A stretch of DNA of 64,000 nt. It comes from Lumbricus terrestris. Taxonomy: Eukaryota > Annelida > Clitellata > Crassiclitellata > Lumbricidae. This document shows positions 43,081 to 54,200 of the stretch, piece by piece. Location: the NCBI GenBank assembly GCA_949752735.1, contig OX457047.1, positions 21,329,936 to 21,393,935 on the forward strand. Direction: 5' to 3'. The notes under the pieces are model-generated. The model saw only the letters and a list, made by a program, of their open reading frames with translations, was not told where the DNA came from and ran no database searches. The position numbers were made by a program, and so were the translations under genes. How positions within the stretch are numbered: position 1 is the stretch's first letter; every line of letters starts with the position of its first letter.

Positions 43081-43689
43081 ACCCTCCTCCCAACAGATAG
43101 ATACAGTATAGCTGCTATAGCACAATTAGCAGCAGTCCACAGAGCATGTCCGCCCAACGTGATACTTTTCAGCAGTGTGTAAAATTTTACTCTTGATGCA
43201 AAACCTGAAAAAATTGCATTTCAAACGTGACTGTCATTTTACAAATAAAACATTCTCTATATTCAAGGCTGTCAAATTATACTTCAAATAGGCTACTGTA
43301 TTAAATTCGCTAAAATGCGAATTATAATTACGAGTTCATATAGGCTTATAAATCTGAACCGACTTTTCTTTAAAAATAATTACGAATTAATAATTGAATT
43401 TGTCGAGATGTGCTTGTTTATTTTGAGAATACACGTGGACACATCACCTGTAATTGGTCTTGTGAGAAATCGCTTATGATTGGCCGGTATAAGAACTCGT
43501 CTGTGATTGGTCGATATGACAAATTGCCTGTGATTGGTCGTTTGAATCAGAGCGACGTAATTATTTTGTGACTTCAAATCTTATTGCAGGGCAGATGCGT
43601 CATACTCTCTCTAGCGTGTATATTATATATAAAATACATCTCAATGATATTATCTTAGAGTTTTGGGCTGAAATCATATAATATGCAGA

Positions 43690-44051
43690 ACAATAATAAT
43701 CTTCGTTTATTGACATTCAATCTGACAAACCGCAGAACGATTACATGTACAAGTTATACGAAATACGGCCTGCTTCGCACGACACGCAGTTCGGCTGCAA
43801 CAGGTTCGGTAACTTAACACTATAAATGGCCTAAGTACTGGATCACTCCTGATTCGGCCAAGCCAGGAGTGGGAGGGGCTATCTTTTATTTTTAGCAGAA
43901 CCCGAGTCAAGCAACACAACAGCAAAGCGCCAATGGCAGCTAACAGAAAATTCAAATAAATTTTTGCCCCGTGTGAGGCTTGAACCCGGGTTGCGCGGAT
44001 GACTCTCAGTTTAACGGCCAGCGCTCTCTCCACTGAGCTACGGGACCCCCC
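43690..44051 (-). repeat. tRNA-derived SINE, family 2
   Basis: The minus-strand head reads GGTCCCGTAGCTCAGTGGAG, AGAGCGCTGGCCGTTAAAC, then CCGGGTTCAAGCCTCACACG, a recognisable tRNA with A and B boxes. A body of about 280 bp follows, ending in AT-rich sequence near 43690. The tRNA part is attached to non-tRNA sequence and repeated nearby, so it is a SINE rather than a functional tRNA gene. Confidence 0.87.
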
Positions 44052-44060
44052 ATGATGCAA

Positions 44061-46011
44061 ACTGTGTCACGTTTACAAAAATGCAGATAGTTTGGAATAA
44101 ACGTTTGGCGATGTTGTTGAGATTTTGCGTAGTGAAGTCCAACATGTAATTTCAAATTATCAGACAAGGCGCTAGAATATAATATTCTCAAGTTTGACCT
44201 GGAAGTGAAATTTAGTTCATCCATATTAATTCGTGGTTGTGAGCGATAAAAAGAGGATTTATATAAGTTTCGAAAGGATGCCGGTGAGTAGATGATTAAA
44301 AATTAAATATTTCCTTTTTAAATCGCCAAAATCATGCCACTATAATCCATAATATAGCAGTAGGTGCGTATTAGTCTCAGTCACAAGTCTCAAATTTTCA
44401 CCGGGAGCCATTGGGTTGTGGATTAGTATTGTTTGTAAAGGTCGTTCGTTCGTGTATTGTATATGATTATTTATAAAGCGCTTCTCTCATCAGAAGCGCT
44501 CCTAGTGCGATCGACCCCGAGAGAAAAGGCCTGATTTGAAGCGAGAGAAAGATAAGGACAGACTACCAGAGAGAAAGGCGGATAGAGCAGTTACTGATGG
44601 TAGAAGTTCATGCCATGGAGCCTATAATTATACAATACAATACAATTTATTATTTCTAACGCGCTTTAACAAGACACGTCTTGCACAAAAGCGCACGGCC
44701 TATGATGTTAACAGTCGCTACAGCAAACAAAGTCATCTGAGAGTAATAACGCAGCCAAAAAACAACAACACGAGTCACAATCGAATGAACTCCGATGAAG
44801 ACATAAGAGTTCAGCCGGAAAGTTTCTCGTACGATGTTAAGTTGAGTTTAGGATCGGAATATTTGAGTCTCTGCTTGGTGGTCGAAGCAAAGAACAGCAA
44901 CGAGCAGAACTATCGCAAACACGTAGCACCGCAACGTTACAATCCTCGCTGAAAGACAGTAAATGAAGCATAAAATCCTTCTCTCGTTTCATCGTCTCAT
45001 TCGTGTAGTATGCAAGTCCGGTAATTATTGAATCGCAGGCTGGCGGATATGATGGTATTGGGATCAAACCTGGCATCCCTTGCGGAGGACGAAATAGATC
45101 CGTCCACTGGTGAACGCGGTTTCCTTACGTCCGCACACCAAGAGATTGCTGGCGGATATGATGGTATTCTGACCAACCTGGCATCCCCTGCGGAAGACGA
45201 AGTAGACCCGTCCAATGGCGAACGCCCGTTGATTAGGTCCACGTGCACGAACTTGCGATACAAAATCCCGTCCAAACATTATGAAAAGGGAGACGACAAA
45301 GTCAGAGAAGCAATCACGACTTCAAAAGACTAACAAATATTCACAAATTTTTCGGCGACTTTCACTACAGACACAATAATCTGCCGTAACGACTCAGAGG
45401 CCACATCGTCGGCCATTTTACCAACGACCAACGACTACACTGATTATGCAGGAAAAGCATTTGGATTGGGCCATGGCAGTCCTGACACACATGGTTCACT
45501 CGATATGCCATTACCAGTTTACCTTGGCCGCTTCACTAGACAGCATGTAACAAATGTTGCATCAGCCTACCGTAGACGCTACAGTTTACTTAAAATAATA
45601 GTCTTTAAAATATACAGACAAATCATCAAAAGATAAGTGACCTATATGTAAAATTAGAATCAGCTTCAGGAGCATAACGTTGATTAGATTCCAGTGACTT
45701 ACCAGACATTTGTGCTAAACACGAGCCAGATTCATATATACATGCATATTAAGTTCCATGACGATTTGGTATCAATCTGAGACACCGGACAATTAAGGAC
45801 GATTTTGTACTGTCCATGCGAATCAGGGTGGTTGACAATCCTAGTTGGATGTGTGGCTCAGCAGGAAGTGTAGAGGAACTCTTGTTAGTTACTGTAAAAA
45901 ATGTAATCAGGGAATTTCTTATTTGTAGGGCAACGTGTAACGATCGCATCCCTTTATGCAAAACGAATTATAGGCTCTCTTCACATGGTTTAACATCGAT
46001 TCTTCATAAAC
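44061..46011. other. Intergenic DNA with one direct repeat
   Basis: No supported exon. 45042-45240 contains two copies of a segment of about 109 bp (GGCGGATATGATGGTATT, later GACGAAATAGATCCGTCCA against GACGAAGTAGACCCGTCCA) that stay open in one plus frame (45028-45333). 44460-44515 has TTTATAAAGCGCTTCTCTC, like a SINE tail. 45385 onward may be 5' flank of the next gene; no promoter motif stands out. Confidence 0.5.
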
Positions 46012-49000
46012 ATGCAAGCCAAAGTTGCCGATCATGTTCTGTTAGGTTTACGTAATATATCTTCTCTTTCATGCGTGAAATCTGCTTCACTGCGCCTACC
46101 GCTCAGACCTTCATCTGAATTTCGCGGCCTACGCTTTGCCACAAACATCACTTCAAATAGAAGGTGCCTCCCTCCTTTTACTCAACATGGAAAACTGGAT
46201 TGCATCATTGGAAGATTTAACCATCCGGGACAGGTTTTTGATGGCCTATCACAAAGTACCATGTTGGTGCCACTGAGACAGGCTGCCAGTGCCAGCTCAA
46301 ACTCTGGACAGCCTGGAAATCTGCCGAATCAAGACTATCTGCGAAACGTTCAAAATCTAATGGTTGAGCAGGTGAGAGTATCATACCAAAGTTTGATTCT
46401 TAAAGTAGTCGTGCTTTGGCAGTGAGAAAAAATTTAGTATCGAATCTAAAACAGAATGATATGATGTTGTCGAGAAGTAAAGACGCTTAGTCTGCTAAGT
46501 TACAATCAATCTTTGTCATCGTCTTTTTATATAATAGTCTTTATAGCTGATTGTGGGTTAATCTTGTTTTTACTTATGAATATTTGATATTAACAGGGTA
46601 GGAATTGTTTGGGGTTACACCCTCCCCCCCAGTCTTTCTTAGAGCCCCATAGTAAAGTATGTTTTTCAGACCACAATTCCATGTTCCATGTGTATCGTAG
46701 TCTAACCCCCCTTAAAGTTATTTTTCCACAATTCTCACACTGGATATAGACTATATTTTTCTGTGTTTTGTGCTGTGAATATGTTTTCATTTCGAATGCA
46801 TTGAAATAATAGGAATTATAATTATGACATTTTGCAAAACTACATGGACTCGGGAGTCCTGAGCCAGTGGCTTCCTCTCGTTTTTTTACCAATGACCATG
46901 ATTTTAGGATTTTGCCAATTATGGTCCAGAAAGATGTCTCGCTTGGATCAGAAATGTTTCCTGCAGTTGCCTATTCTTGAATTTAAGTCCAGATACTCCC
47001 CTGATAATGATGGTGGCATATTTATATCCATGGATCATTGTGCATGCTATTGTAAGATAAAAACAGTATACTATTATCAATTGAAGTAGTAATGTTCAGT
47101 AAATTTAAAAGGTCATCTGAAATATGTCATCTATCGTTTAATATCTTACAGATTTCCAAGATCTTCTCTGTTCGTCACGAGTATCGAATTTACACGAAAG
47201 ACCTGATCTTTGAAAATAACTGGGATATTAGTCAACCATACACAACAGTGTCGGTAAACTCTTTTACAGTGCAAACAATCTCTACCTGTAATTTCTATCC
47301 TAAATTTTGCCTCTTTAGTTTTGTGAGAAGAATGTTGATTTAGAATTGTGCTGAGTATTTCTTGTTGTACATGTCATGGACCAACCAAGGACTGGGTTCT
47401 GTGCAGAATATTTAGTGTTTACTTGTTAAGAAATAATACTGTGTGCAAAAATTTCTCGCAAGGGAAGACTGGTGCGTTCTTAAGGGGCGTTGTACAGAAC
47501 ATTTATTATTATTATTGGCTACACTATTGTATAAATGTGTAACAAAGCAATTTAACAAAAAGGTTCAAATCGTATTAGCCATGGTAATTAGCATAAATCA
47601 TGCGGCAGTGTATTTCAGCACGATTCTCTGGACCAGTGGTTCGCTGACGTGCGGTGGCAATGGTTTGCCTCCCAACACCGCAAACAGATGGTTTTGCACT
47701 GTATTTCAAAAGATATCTACAGATTCTAAAGAAGCTACAAATTAACAAATTATTAACATTTTGTTGATATTCTTGTACGTTGGTCTTCCGAGTTAAACGT
47801 TTTTGTTGTTTAACATTTTTAGAGGTGTAACTGCCTATGCTGTGAAGTTGCTAAAAGCACGCTTTTACATGCACTGTAAGTATGCTCGAGTAAAGGTGAA
47901 CGTGCTCGGGTCATCAATTCACGAAGACCTCGGCTGCGTTTGCGTTCGTTGGCAAGTTGGTGGTCTGCCGCAGCACAAGGCTTTCATGTTCTGGAAGTAT
48001 ATGCCATTTAGAATCCGGAAAACCGCCAACAAGGAACTAGAGTGAGTATTTTATTACTGTACTTTTTTACCGTAGTACGATTAAAATTGGAATGTTTGTT
48101 GATTAGCTATTTAGGATCATCTTATAATGATAATGTGTTACTTGATTGGTGTATACAGTATGGCTGCTTTAACCTGAGATTTTTAATTCATTGCTTAGTC
48201 CACACGAATAAGTGCACAATTGTACAGTGTACAGTTGATGGAAATTTGTTGTCATGTCTGCTTATAAACCTTGTACAGTTTTTGTACAGTTTTCTCAGAT
48301 TTATCTATAAATTTCATAGTATCATTAAAATCAACTGAACGAGACATGAATCAATGGATGTGCTTCAAGTGGAGTCAAAACCATTAGACTGTTAGAGAAG
48401 TCAGATGAAAGTCTAATAAGTCAGAGACACCATTTAAATTATAATGATTTCAATATTGATGCAAATACAAATTTTTATATGATCCAGTGATTGGTTATCT
48501 CGACATTGCAGCACATTAACTGACTTTTAAATTTAGCTACCTATCTGTTTTGCTTGATCATTTGGAATCTTAAAGGGCAGTATATAAATTCTGATCGTTT
48601 TGATTGACACTTGTGATTTTACAGATGGGTCGACGGTCTATCTACGTTTTCCGTTAATCAGCAAGGGCTCGTTTTTAAACATCGTATTGATCGAGTAAGT
48701 GGAATTTAAACGCCATCCAAATCTCATCCTTGAACTTGAACTGCATGCACTATCAACAGTACTATTACAAGCGTTCAGTAATTTGCTTAGCACTGTTTTG
48801 TCCAAGGCATATAAATTATTTATGTGGGGCGCGGTGGTGTAGTGGTGGCGTCGTTGCCTTGAAGCCAGAAGGTTCGAGGTTCGAATCCACCTCGCCGCGT
48901 AAGGACCTTGGGCAAGTCCTTCACTCACAATTGCTCAGCGCTTCGGCGTGAAACTCCGATGCAGTGTCCGCTCTGCATTCGGGAGCGCCTCTGAGTAGAG

Positions 49001-49934
49001 AGAGCTTGAAGGGGCGCTATAACAAGTGCACATACAAACAAACAAACAAATATAATGAGTTGTAGATAAGCATTTCCTTAAAGCCAATTCTGGGAGGCAG
49101 GCATGTGTAGAAAATGCTGCTTCTTGATATGTCCTTCAGTAGTGAACATGTATTGATTATTTTACAGCCAAGTTTGCAAGGCAGACGTGAGGAATAGAAA
49201 TATCAACAAATTTTCTTGTCCTGGCATGGAATTTAAACCGCTGACTCTCGCTAGTCGGGATTTGTCTTGAATTACAGGTTTAACCCTGTACCCAAAAGCA
49301 GATACAGAAATTTTCGAAGGGGAGGCCACAATTTTTTTATTTGGGTCGGGAAAAATTTCGTTGATCTTTGACCGAAAAATCTTATGACTTTTTAGTCTGG
49401 TCAAAATGTCTTGAAAATATACCGAATTTCCCTGCAGAAATAGCTGACGACCTTTTTAATCGTTTCATCGACAAGCAACATTTTTTTCCAAACCAATGCT
49501 AAATAATTAGTTTTTTAGTTGTATCCTACTTTTCCCACTGCATTGATCGAAAGCTTGTTGAAACCTGATGGCGGGACCACATCCCATGCACATTTCTGAT
49601 GGGGCCAAGGTCGGATTGGCCCTCTGGATCCGCCCCTGCCCAAAAGTCACTTTCAGAGGGCTGTGATAATTTAAGTGATCAAGTGTGTTTTAACTTTGAA
49701 GGGCCATGTATCAAAGTTTAATTTCGGTTATCCTTTTATCCTTATAATCGGCACTTTACAATGAGTAATGCACAATATTTAAACCAATAATTATTGTTGC
49801 AAGGCTACAAAAGTGTTTCAGCTATTTGTATTTTTCATTGTCTTTTTTAGGTTATACCTGAGAGAGAAGTTTCTGAAGGATCAAAGCAAGAAAAGAAATC
49901 GGAACTGGAGGACGTCGGAACAGCTGCAGCATAG
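46012..49934 (+). CDS. C6orf136: C6orf136-like DUF2358 protein
   Basis: Exons: 46012-46371, 47152-about 47249/47253, 47823-48041, 48625-48694 and 49851-49934. The first exon starts MQAKVADHVLLGLRNISSLS and has an Arg/Ser-rich, acid-poor N terminus consistent with a mitochondrial presequence. It ends YLRNVQNLMVEQ. The following exons encode SKIFSVRHEYRIYTKDLIFE, RGVTAYAVKLLKARFYMHCK, VCVRWQVGGLPQHKAFMFW and EWVDGLSTFSVNQQGLVFKH before RIDRVIPERE, matching the C6orf136/DUF2358 fold in order and spacing. The family is poorly characterised; no function is assigned. The exon 2 to exon 3 junction is uncertain: the best donor (TCG|GTAAAC) is phase 0 but exon 3 needs phase 2, while an alternative donor at 47250 restores phase. 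AATAAA signals lie at 50214 and 50222. POMT2 is convergent, 1.3 kb away. Confidence 0.8.
48824..49060 (+). repeat. tRNA-derived SINE, family 1, in the C6orf136-like gene
   Basis: Plus copy in the last intron. GTGGGGCGCGGTGGTGTAGT, B-box-like GGTTCGAATCC, TTGGGCAAGTCCTTCACTCA; the tail GGGGCGCTATAACAAG is followed by (CAAA)n. Very similar to the copy at 3257. Confidence 0.92.
49299..49638. mobile_element. hAT-type MITE, family D (340 bp), in the C6orf136-like gene
   Basis: Right end CTCTGGATCCGCCCCTG matches the family D left terminus inverted. The left end CAGATACAGAAATTTTCG lacks a few bases of the terminus. The 8-bp duplication CCCAAAAG is exact (49291-49298, 49639-49646). The interior has GCTGACGACCTTTTTAATCG and ATGACTTTTTAGTC. 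Confidence 0.9.
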
Positions 49935-51260
49935 AAACAAGAACATGTAGTTATCTCGATGGACAGTGAATGTATTTCTGATATGTGCAAATTCACAGAT
50001 GCATCGAAAGCACAGAATGATCAAATCTGAGTTCAGCGAATTGTTGTCTTGGCTATATTTTCAACCTACAGGCCATTCTTAACTGACTTTGGCTAAAATG
50101 ACCTCAACAGTGATATTTTCGTTAATCAAAACTAAAATTGGAAGTAGAAATGTTCGTTAACAAACCATAGAATTAAAAGTACGAATTACGCATTTGAATC
50201 TCAAACTTTTAATAATAAAACAATAAATCTCACTTGATACACACAAGTTTCAGTTAGTTAATACAAGTTCAAATGCTAATACTTTGAAAACATAGATTAA
50301 AGTCATATTTATAAACACTTTTGACATACTGTAACACATGCAGAACTCGAAAAAAAATCATAACTGACAAGATAAAAGATTAACTCAATTTACAGGCATA
50401 ATAACAAGTGACTTATGACTATCATGATTAGAAAACACTCTGGTAACTCAACTCATATGCAAAGCTTTAATACGTCAAGTCAATAGTTCAGTTGTGGTCA
50501 AATAACTCGATGTTCAAGCGCAATGCAATGGTTGCTTCATATGATCATCAAAAAGCATAATCGTCATAATAGTACAATTCACACATATCTTGAAACTGCA
50601 CACCAGGCTTTCTGTTGCTGTTCCTATTGTCTGGAATGAGCTACCTCCATACCTGCACTTGCTGCCAAGAGGGGACCCTCGGACACATTCTATCACAATC
50701 TTAACACTGTCCTCTTTGGCCGAGGTTGTGTCAGGAGCACTCCTGAGTAGTAATCTTGAAGGGAATATCTTGTAATAAATCTTGTAATAAATGAATTATG
50801 ATGCAGCAACAGGCACCGCAGTATTATAAATGTGCGCTGGGCTGTCAGAGGGGCCATTGCAAGGTGAACTCAACTCGTATGCAAAGCTTAAATACGTTAA
50901 ATTAATAGTTCACCCATCACACTAGCTGAACACATGCATAAATTGATTACATACACACAACGAAACTAATTAGAAATACCAAGATAAACGATATCTAACT
51001 CAAAAGACAGGTTAAAATGGTAAAAAAAACTTAACAGCTCTTTCGTACCTAATCCACAAAATTCAGAGACTTAACAGAATTTCCTAATACATGCCAGCAT
51101 AATGGCCATCAAAAGGCTTGCTTTCGATGCACTAATACTGCAGCACCAACAATGACTTAGCAGCAACAGAAGACAATTGATTACGGCTGGATCCTCCGTA
51201 GAATACAAACTTCGACCCAGACCTGTTGAACTGAACCAAAGCAAATGGCAAGCATGGTTC
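49935..51260. other. 3' regions of two convergent genes
   Basis: Holds the 3' UTR of the C6orf136-like gene (AATAAA at 50214-50219 and 50222-50227) and that of POMT2 on the opposite strand. 50590-50775 (+) reads RLSVAVPIVWNELPP, a decayed LINE reverse-transcriptase C-terminal signature. Nothing else is recognisable. Confidence 0.55.
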
Positions 51261-54200
51261 TCAAATGTCCCATGAATCCATCCACTTTAGTCTGTGCAGC
51301 ACTGCATCTTCTGCGTCCGCAAGGTCACCCTCCGCACCATAGGACAGCGGCGAAAACAAGTAGAAACTGGAATCGAAAATAAACGGTCAATTTAATTGCT
51401 ATTAAGTTTAATCCATGTTTTTTGCATGGACTCATTTATGCAATGCTACTACAAGTATTAATTTAATTGTTGCTGTATCGATGTGATAATCATTTAAATT
51501 TATGCATCAAACATCTGATATTGCAACCAATAAAAGCAAATTTTACTTTTTAAGCTTAAAAATTCATACTACTACATATAATTAACCTAAAATCAAATCT
51601 TTTCCATGGAGCGGACACAAAAACAGCCACTATAAACAAAGGTGAGCAACTACCACAAATCTCGTGTTACAGATCACTTGGAAATACACATGTACTTTCA
51701 ACAGCTCCAGTTTGATACAGTGATAGACCAGAAAGAGAATTGTACGTCTTTCGATACACTGAATTAGTTTTGAGAAAGCTAAGCGCTAACAACAGATTGT
51801 GAAGTGTCTGCATGCCTGATTGATTATAGAAAAATCTGGTGATTATAAATAGGTAATATTATATCCGAACGTCAGCTTACCTGAACACTATACCAGAATA
51901 CAAAATGCCAAGGACTGCATGTCGTAAGCACCAGCCAGAAAATTCATCTAGCTTTGAAGTGATGTAGGTCAGCAAGGCATCCCACAGTACAGCTAATAAT
52001 GATACCATCAAACATTAAAAGCACTCCAATAAGACGAACATTCATATAAATTGTTATATCTGACTTCACCATAAAGTAATATCAGAAGTCGTTTAACACA
52101 AACCTGATCTATTTAGCAATGGACACGGACAATTTTACAGAAGAATACCTTTCAAGTGCTGCAGTGTATCTCACATATAATAAGAAATAGGTAAACATTT
52201 AGACAGGTCTGCTTGTGCCTGCTCATCCAAGGTATGGACAATTTTAACAGAAGTACTGCACAGACCTGGATTACGGTAATCCGGGTCTGTACAGTACTTC
52301 TGTCAAAATTGGATCAAATTTAGTTTAGAAACAGAATGTTTGAAGTATCTGGTCCTGCTGAATAGAAATATTTACCAGAACCAATCCCAAAGATATTCGT
52401 CAAAATCTAAACTTAACATCTCTTCTCTAAGCACTATGATTCGAATAGACTTTTTATAATGCACCTTATAAATACAAGTTGTATTGTATTGTAATTTCTA
52501 GCTGTTGTTATGTAATTAATACCTGTGTCTTTAATATAATTCCAATTGTGTGTAGCAATACAAGAGAACTTTCTGTGGGAATTTTTATCATATGCAAAAT
52601 GAAATGATCAGAGAGTGACTATCGGCATAGACTTACCAGTCAGGATAAGGCAGTAGATAAGAGCTGGGAAGTAGTGGTGAAAGTAGAGAATTCGACCCAT
52701 CGCCCAAAATGGAAAGTAGTGAATTGCCCATGCTAGCATTAGCCACCAAGCAGTAGAAAAAACAGAACCACCAGCAACTGAAACAATGCAACACAATAAA
52801 TAATCAACATCAACGTGTAGTGTACCCAGGGCTGTACTCAAGGGCATACGCAGGTATACGGCGTATACTCACCTCAGGTGAAAAATGACAGCGTATACTC
52901 ACCTCAAAAAGCGAGGGTACACGCGAGTATACAGCGCATACCCACCTCATTAAGACCAAGTGGGTACACGCAGGCAAAAATCGCAAATTAAGAAGGGAAA
53001 AAGAAAGTAGAGCGTTTTACGCAGTTTTAAAGGTTTTCCGTGCGAAATATCACGGCAAAAAACTTCGATGACTAAAAAAGGTCTTCAGAATTTTTTGGCG
53101 GAAGGAAGTGGGAAATTTTCCATGGAATTTCGGCCGATGAAAATATTTGCCCCAAAAAACCCGATTTTTTCCGGCGGCAGCGTGTACTCACCTCAAAAGT
53201 TCTGAGTACAGCCCTGAGTGTACCTGATCCTCAAATTTTAACAGCCCACAAACCCACATATGTTGGGTGAAAGCATTTACTCGTAAACCCATTTCGTAAC
53301 GCAGTAAAATTAGAGCAATTCATAACTTAAACTCCTGCAATATACTTTTTTACATTTACTTCATTTTAAAATTCTGTAAAAGACAATTTTTCATAATTTA
53401 ATGAAATAGTCTAAGAGTTCTCCTTGGTAAACAAACCTTTTAATTACCATTCAGTCATAAGTGATCAAAGCAATGTGCCAGTTTCCACAAATTTTAGGTA
53501 GTACCAACACCCCATATCCATCTCTAGATGGAAAACCTTGTAAAGCACAGGCACAAATTTCTCTTATAATTTATACAATGCAAAACTCAACAAAAAACCA
53601 TCATATAAGCACGGTAAGTCCTTGCAAGAGTCAACTACCTGAGTTATTTTCCCATTCTGCCCGTCGGCGATTCCTGCATGATAGAAAAACGGCGACAAAA
53701 ATGAAGACAACCATGGTTATATGACTACTCCACCAGATGACAGGGTTTCCAAGGAGGTAGACACGGTAATCTGGTCCAGAGAACGGCTGGCCCTGTGCAA
53801 AAGATGAAACACCTGAACTCAAGACATTGCCAGCAGAATTTTAAATGGTTACCAACTTTTAGGCACCTGTCCTGCGTTGGTTTACCATAAAGGTTTCATT
53901 ACTGCGTGACGTGTTGCATTGGCTTCCAATACCGTACCGCATTGAATTCAAACTCTCATTGCTCGTCTACAAGTCACTACATGGCTTAGCACCGGACTAC
54001 CTCAAATCCTATTGCGTGCAGATGGCGGCGTCAGGTGCTGGTCTTACACTGAGATCCAGTGTGAAAGGAGATCTGTATGTGCGAAGGACGAAGACACGCT
54101 TCGGGGAGCGTGCTTTTTCAACTGCTGGCCCCCGCTGCTGGAACAGTCTGCCTTCTACAGTTCGTTCTGCCAACTCTGTTGGGGTTTTCAAAACTCGTCT

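Larger units (their letters stand above)
40637..43597. other. 3' part of the P-type transposon, non-coding
   Basis: After the transposase stop, an AATAAA at 41074-41079 and others (41498) could end its transcript. The rest is AT-rich with the nested SINEs and MITE listed separately; no further ORF has recognisable content. Confidence 0.6.
37225..43616 (+). mobile_element. P-element/THAP9-type DNA transposon (6.4 kb with nested insertions)
   Basis: Terminal inverted repeats: left 37227-37243 CTAGAGGGAGTATCACG, right 43598-43614, which reads CTAGAGAGAGTATGACG on the minus strand (15 of 17 match). Subterminal inverted repeats: 37386-37429 matches the reverse complement of 43478-43520 nearly perfectly (GTCATGTCGACCAATCACAG and onward). 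The left end has three 39-bp tandem copies of a block with GACCAATCACATC; the right end repeats TGATTGGTCG, so the motif is a likely transposase-binding site. The interior encodes the disrupted transposase below. A SINE at 41712, another at 42481 and a MITE at 42744 are nested in the 3' part. I could not find a clean target-site duplication in the AT-rich flanks. Confidence 0.82.

Noticed and set aside
43960..44051. Functional tRNA gene on the minus strand
   Set aside because: A and B boxes are good, but the tRNA part is fused to a SINE body and a second copy lies nearby; better read as a SINE.
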